Shown piece after piece: positions 63,182-64,000 of a stretch of 64,000 nucleotides of DNA. Both the position numbers and the translations under genes were made by a program. The stretch is from Ignavibacteria bacterium UBA2360 (GTDB taxonomy: Bacteria > Bacteroidota > Ignavibacteria > Tepidaquicellales > OLB5), in contig DDTQ01000012.1 in NCBI GenBank assembly GCA_002344125.1, positions 335,360-399,359 of the forward strand, given 5' to 3'. How positions within the stretch are numbered: the stretch's first letter is position 1; every line of letters begins with the position of its first letter. The notes beneath the pieces are model-generated. The model was not told where the DNA came from. It made no database searches and saw only the letters and a list, made by a program, of their open reading frames with translations.

Positions 63182-64000
63182 ATGTGCGGAATAACATCAT
63201 TGTACGGTACAAACGATCCGGTTGATATTTACAGTATGACTCAAAAACTGAAACACAGGGGTCCCGATGACTACGGGTACCATGCAGGCGAAGGGATTGT
63301 TTTGGGTCACAGCAGGCTTTCAATTATTGATCTTAAAGGCGGAAAGCAGCCTATATATAATGAAACCCGGGATATGTGCATTGTTTGTAACGGTGAAATC
63401 TATAATTACAGAGAATTGAGAAAACAATTTCTCGGTAATCATACATTTTCAACCGGTTCAGATAGCGAAGTTCTGCTGCATCTATACGAGGAATTCGGAT
63501 TTGACTGCCTTAAACACCTAAATGGAATGTTTGCGTTCATTATTAATGATAACGGGAATATCTTTGCCGCAAGAGACCGTATGGGAATTAAGCCGCTCTA
63601 TTTCGGCAGCAAGAACGGTATCATGGCTTTCGCTTCAGAAATAAAATCACTTGAAGGATATGAGGATATAAGCGAATTCCCGCCGGGGTATTACTATTCA
63701 AACTTAACAGGTTTCCATCAGTATTATGCCGTTGATTACTTTGAAAACCCATTTCTTACGGATGAAAATGAAATTTGCACGCTCATAAGGGAAAAATTGT
63801 TCCTTTCGGTTAAGCGAAGACTCGTTTCTGATGTTCCTGTTGGAATTTTTTTAAGCGGCGGATTGGATAGCAGTATCATTGCGGCATTAATGAATCCATA
63901 TGTTGATAAACTGCATACTTTTGCCGTTGGAACCGAAGGCAGTGAAGATCTTGCTGCCGCCAGAAAGGTGGCGGAATTTCTTAATACCAAACATTATGAA
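63182..64000 (+). CDS. asnB: Asparagine synthetase (glutamine-hydrolysing), cut by window edge
   Basis: The visible N-terminal 273 residues begin MCGITSLYG with the N-terminal nucleophile Cys2. The glutaminase domain follows (HRGPDDYGYH, HSRLSIID, CNGEIYNYREL, ARDRMGIKPLYFG), then the start of the synthetase domain with SGGLDSS (ATP-pyrophosphatase loop). AAAGGAAAGG precedes the ATG. It follows the B12-type gene by 24 nt, so it belongs to the same unit. In such contexts AsnB-like enzymes often amidate a pathway intermediate rather than aspartate, so a biosynthetic role is possible. Confidence 0.93.
   Translation, partial: MCGITSLYGTNDPVDIYSMTQKLKHRGPDDYGYHAGEGIVLGHSRLSIIDLKGGKQPIYNETRDMCIVCNGEIYNYRELRKQFLGNHTFSTGSDSEVLLHLYEEFGFDCLKHLNGMFAFIINDNGNIFAARDRMGIKPLYFGSKNGIMAFASEIKSLEGYEDISEFPPGYYYSNLTGFHQYYAVDYFENPFLTDENEICTLIREKLFLSVKRRLVSDVPVGIFLSGGLDSSIIAALMNPYVDKLHTFAVGTEGSEDLAAARKVAEFLNTKHYE

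Overview
The window looks like chromosome from a member of the Bacteroidota/Chlorobiota lineage, most likely Ignavibacteria or a close relative. The evidence is seven proteins ending in type IX secretion (T9SS) sorting domains of the NYPNPFNP...GVYxYxI...KKMxLIK type, weak Shine-Dalgarno use before many genes, a system II cytochrome-maturation gene (ccmF with a small ccmD), and many multiheme c-type cytochromes. No rRNA, CRISPR array, integrase or transposase was seen. One tRNA (Asp) is present.

Layout. 1-6.1 kb: end of a PAS histidine kinase, a T9SS protein with a CxCH motif, a T9SS-exported octaheme cytochrome and, divergent from it, a sigma-54 response regulator. 6.3-11.7 kb: an ArsR-SRPBCC fusion regulator with a perfect palindromic operator, then two large T9SS surface proteins. 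12.0-21.6 kb: the central object, an apparently single operon. It has a degenerate receiver-domain protein, a 19-heme membrane-anchored cytochrome, a four-helix cytochrome b, an 18-heme NapC/NirT-type cytochrome, a tetraheme c554-like protein, an outer-membrane beta-barrel, a 14-heme cytochrome and a 7-heme lipoprotein with Geobacter-like CX4CH/CXXCH signatures. That is 62 potential heme sites spanning inner membrane, periplasm and outer membrane. A sigma-54-like -24/-12 sequence lies before the operon and another before the octaheme gene. I read the set as a trans-envelope electron conduit for metal reduction, electrode-like respiration or syntrophy; direction and acceptor cannot be told from sequence. 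24.3-27.4 kb: ccmF, ccmD and a TPR lipoprotein, part of the machinery that attaches these hemes.

22-36 kb also holds an orphan two-domain protein resembling uracil-DNA glycosylases, a DUF2202 ferritin-like protein, a 1265-residue multi-PAS sensor kinase, a tandem universal stress protein and two related T9SS proteins whose sorting-domain DNA is nearly identical. 37.2-40.5 kb is a nickel-uptake operon: nikR, a TonB-dependent receptor, an integral membrane S-component-like protein and a cupin, preceded by a NikR-box-like palindrome. 40.7-50 kb carries a radical SAM protein, a lipoprotein, a Kelch T9SS protein, a methyltransferase overlapping prfC, tRNA-Asp and an exported protein. 50-52 kb holds small accessory genes (DUF1801 proteins, a DHFR-like reductase).

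52.3-56.7 kb is an AT-rich, defence-like block: a GIY-YIG nuclease, a DUF2130 coiled-coil protein with a predicted PD-(D/E)XK fold, and a zinc-hook AAA_13 ATPase with a PrrC/RloC-like Arg-x3-Glu...His arrangement. katG follows. From 60.3 kb to the right edge is an uncharacterised biosynthetic-looking operon: an opine-dehydrogenase-family enzyme, a B12-binding mutase-like protein with an unusual ladder of five in-frame start codons, and an asparagine synthetase cut by the window edge.
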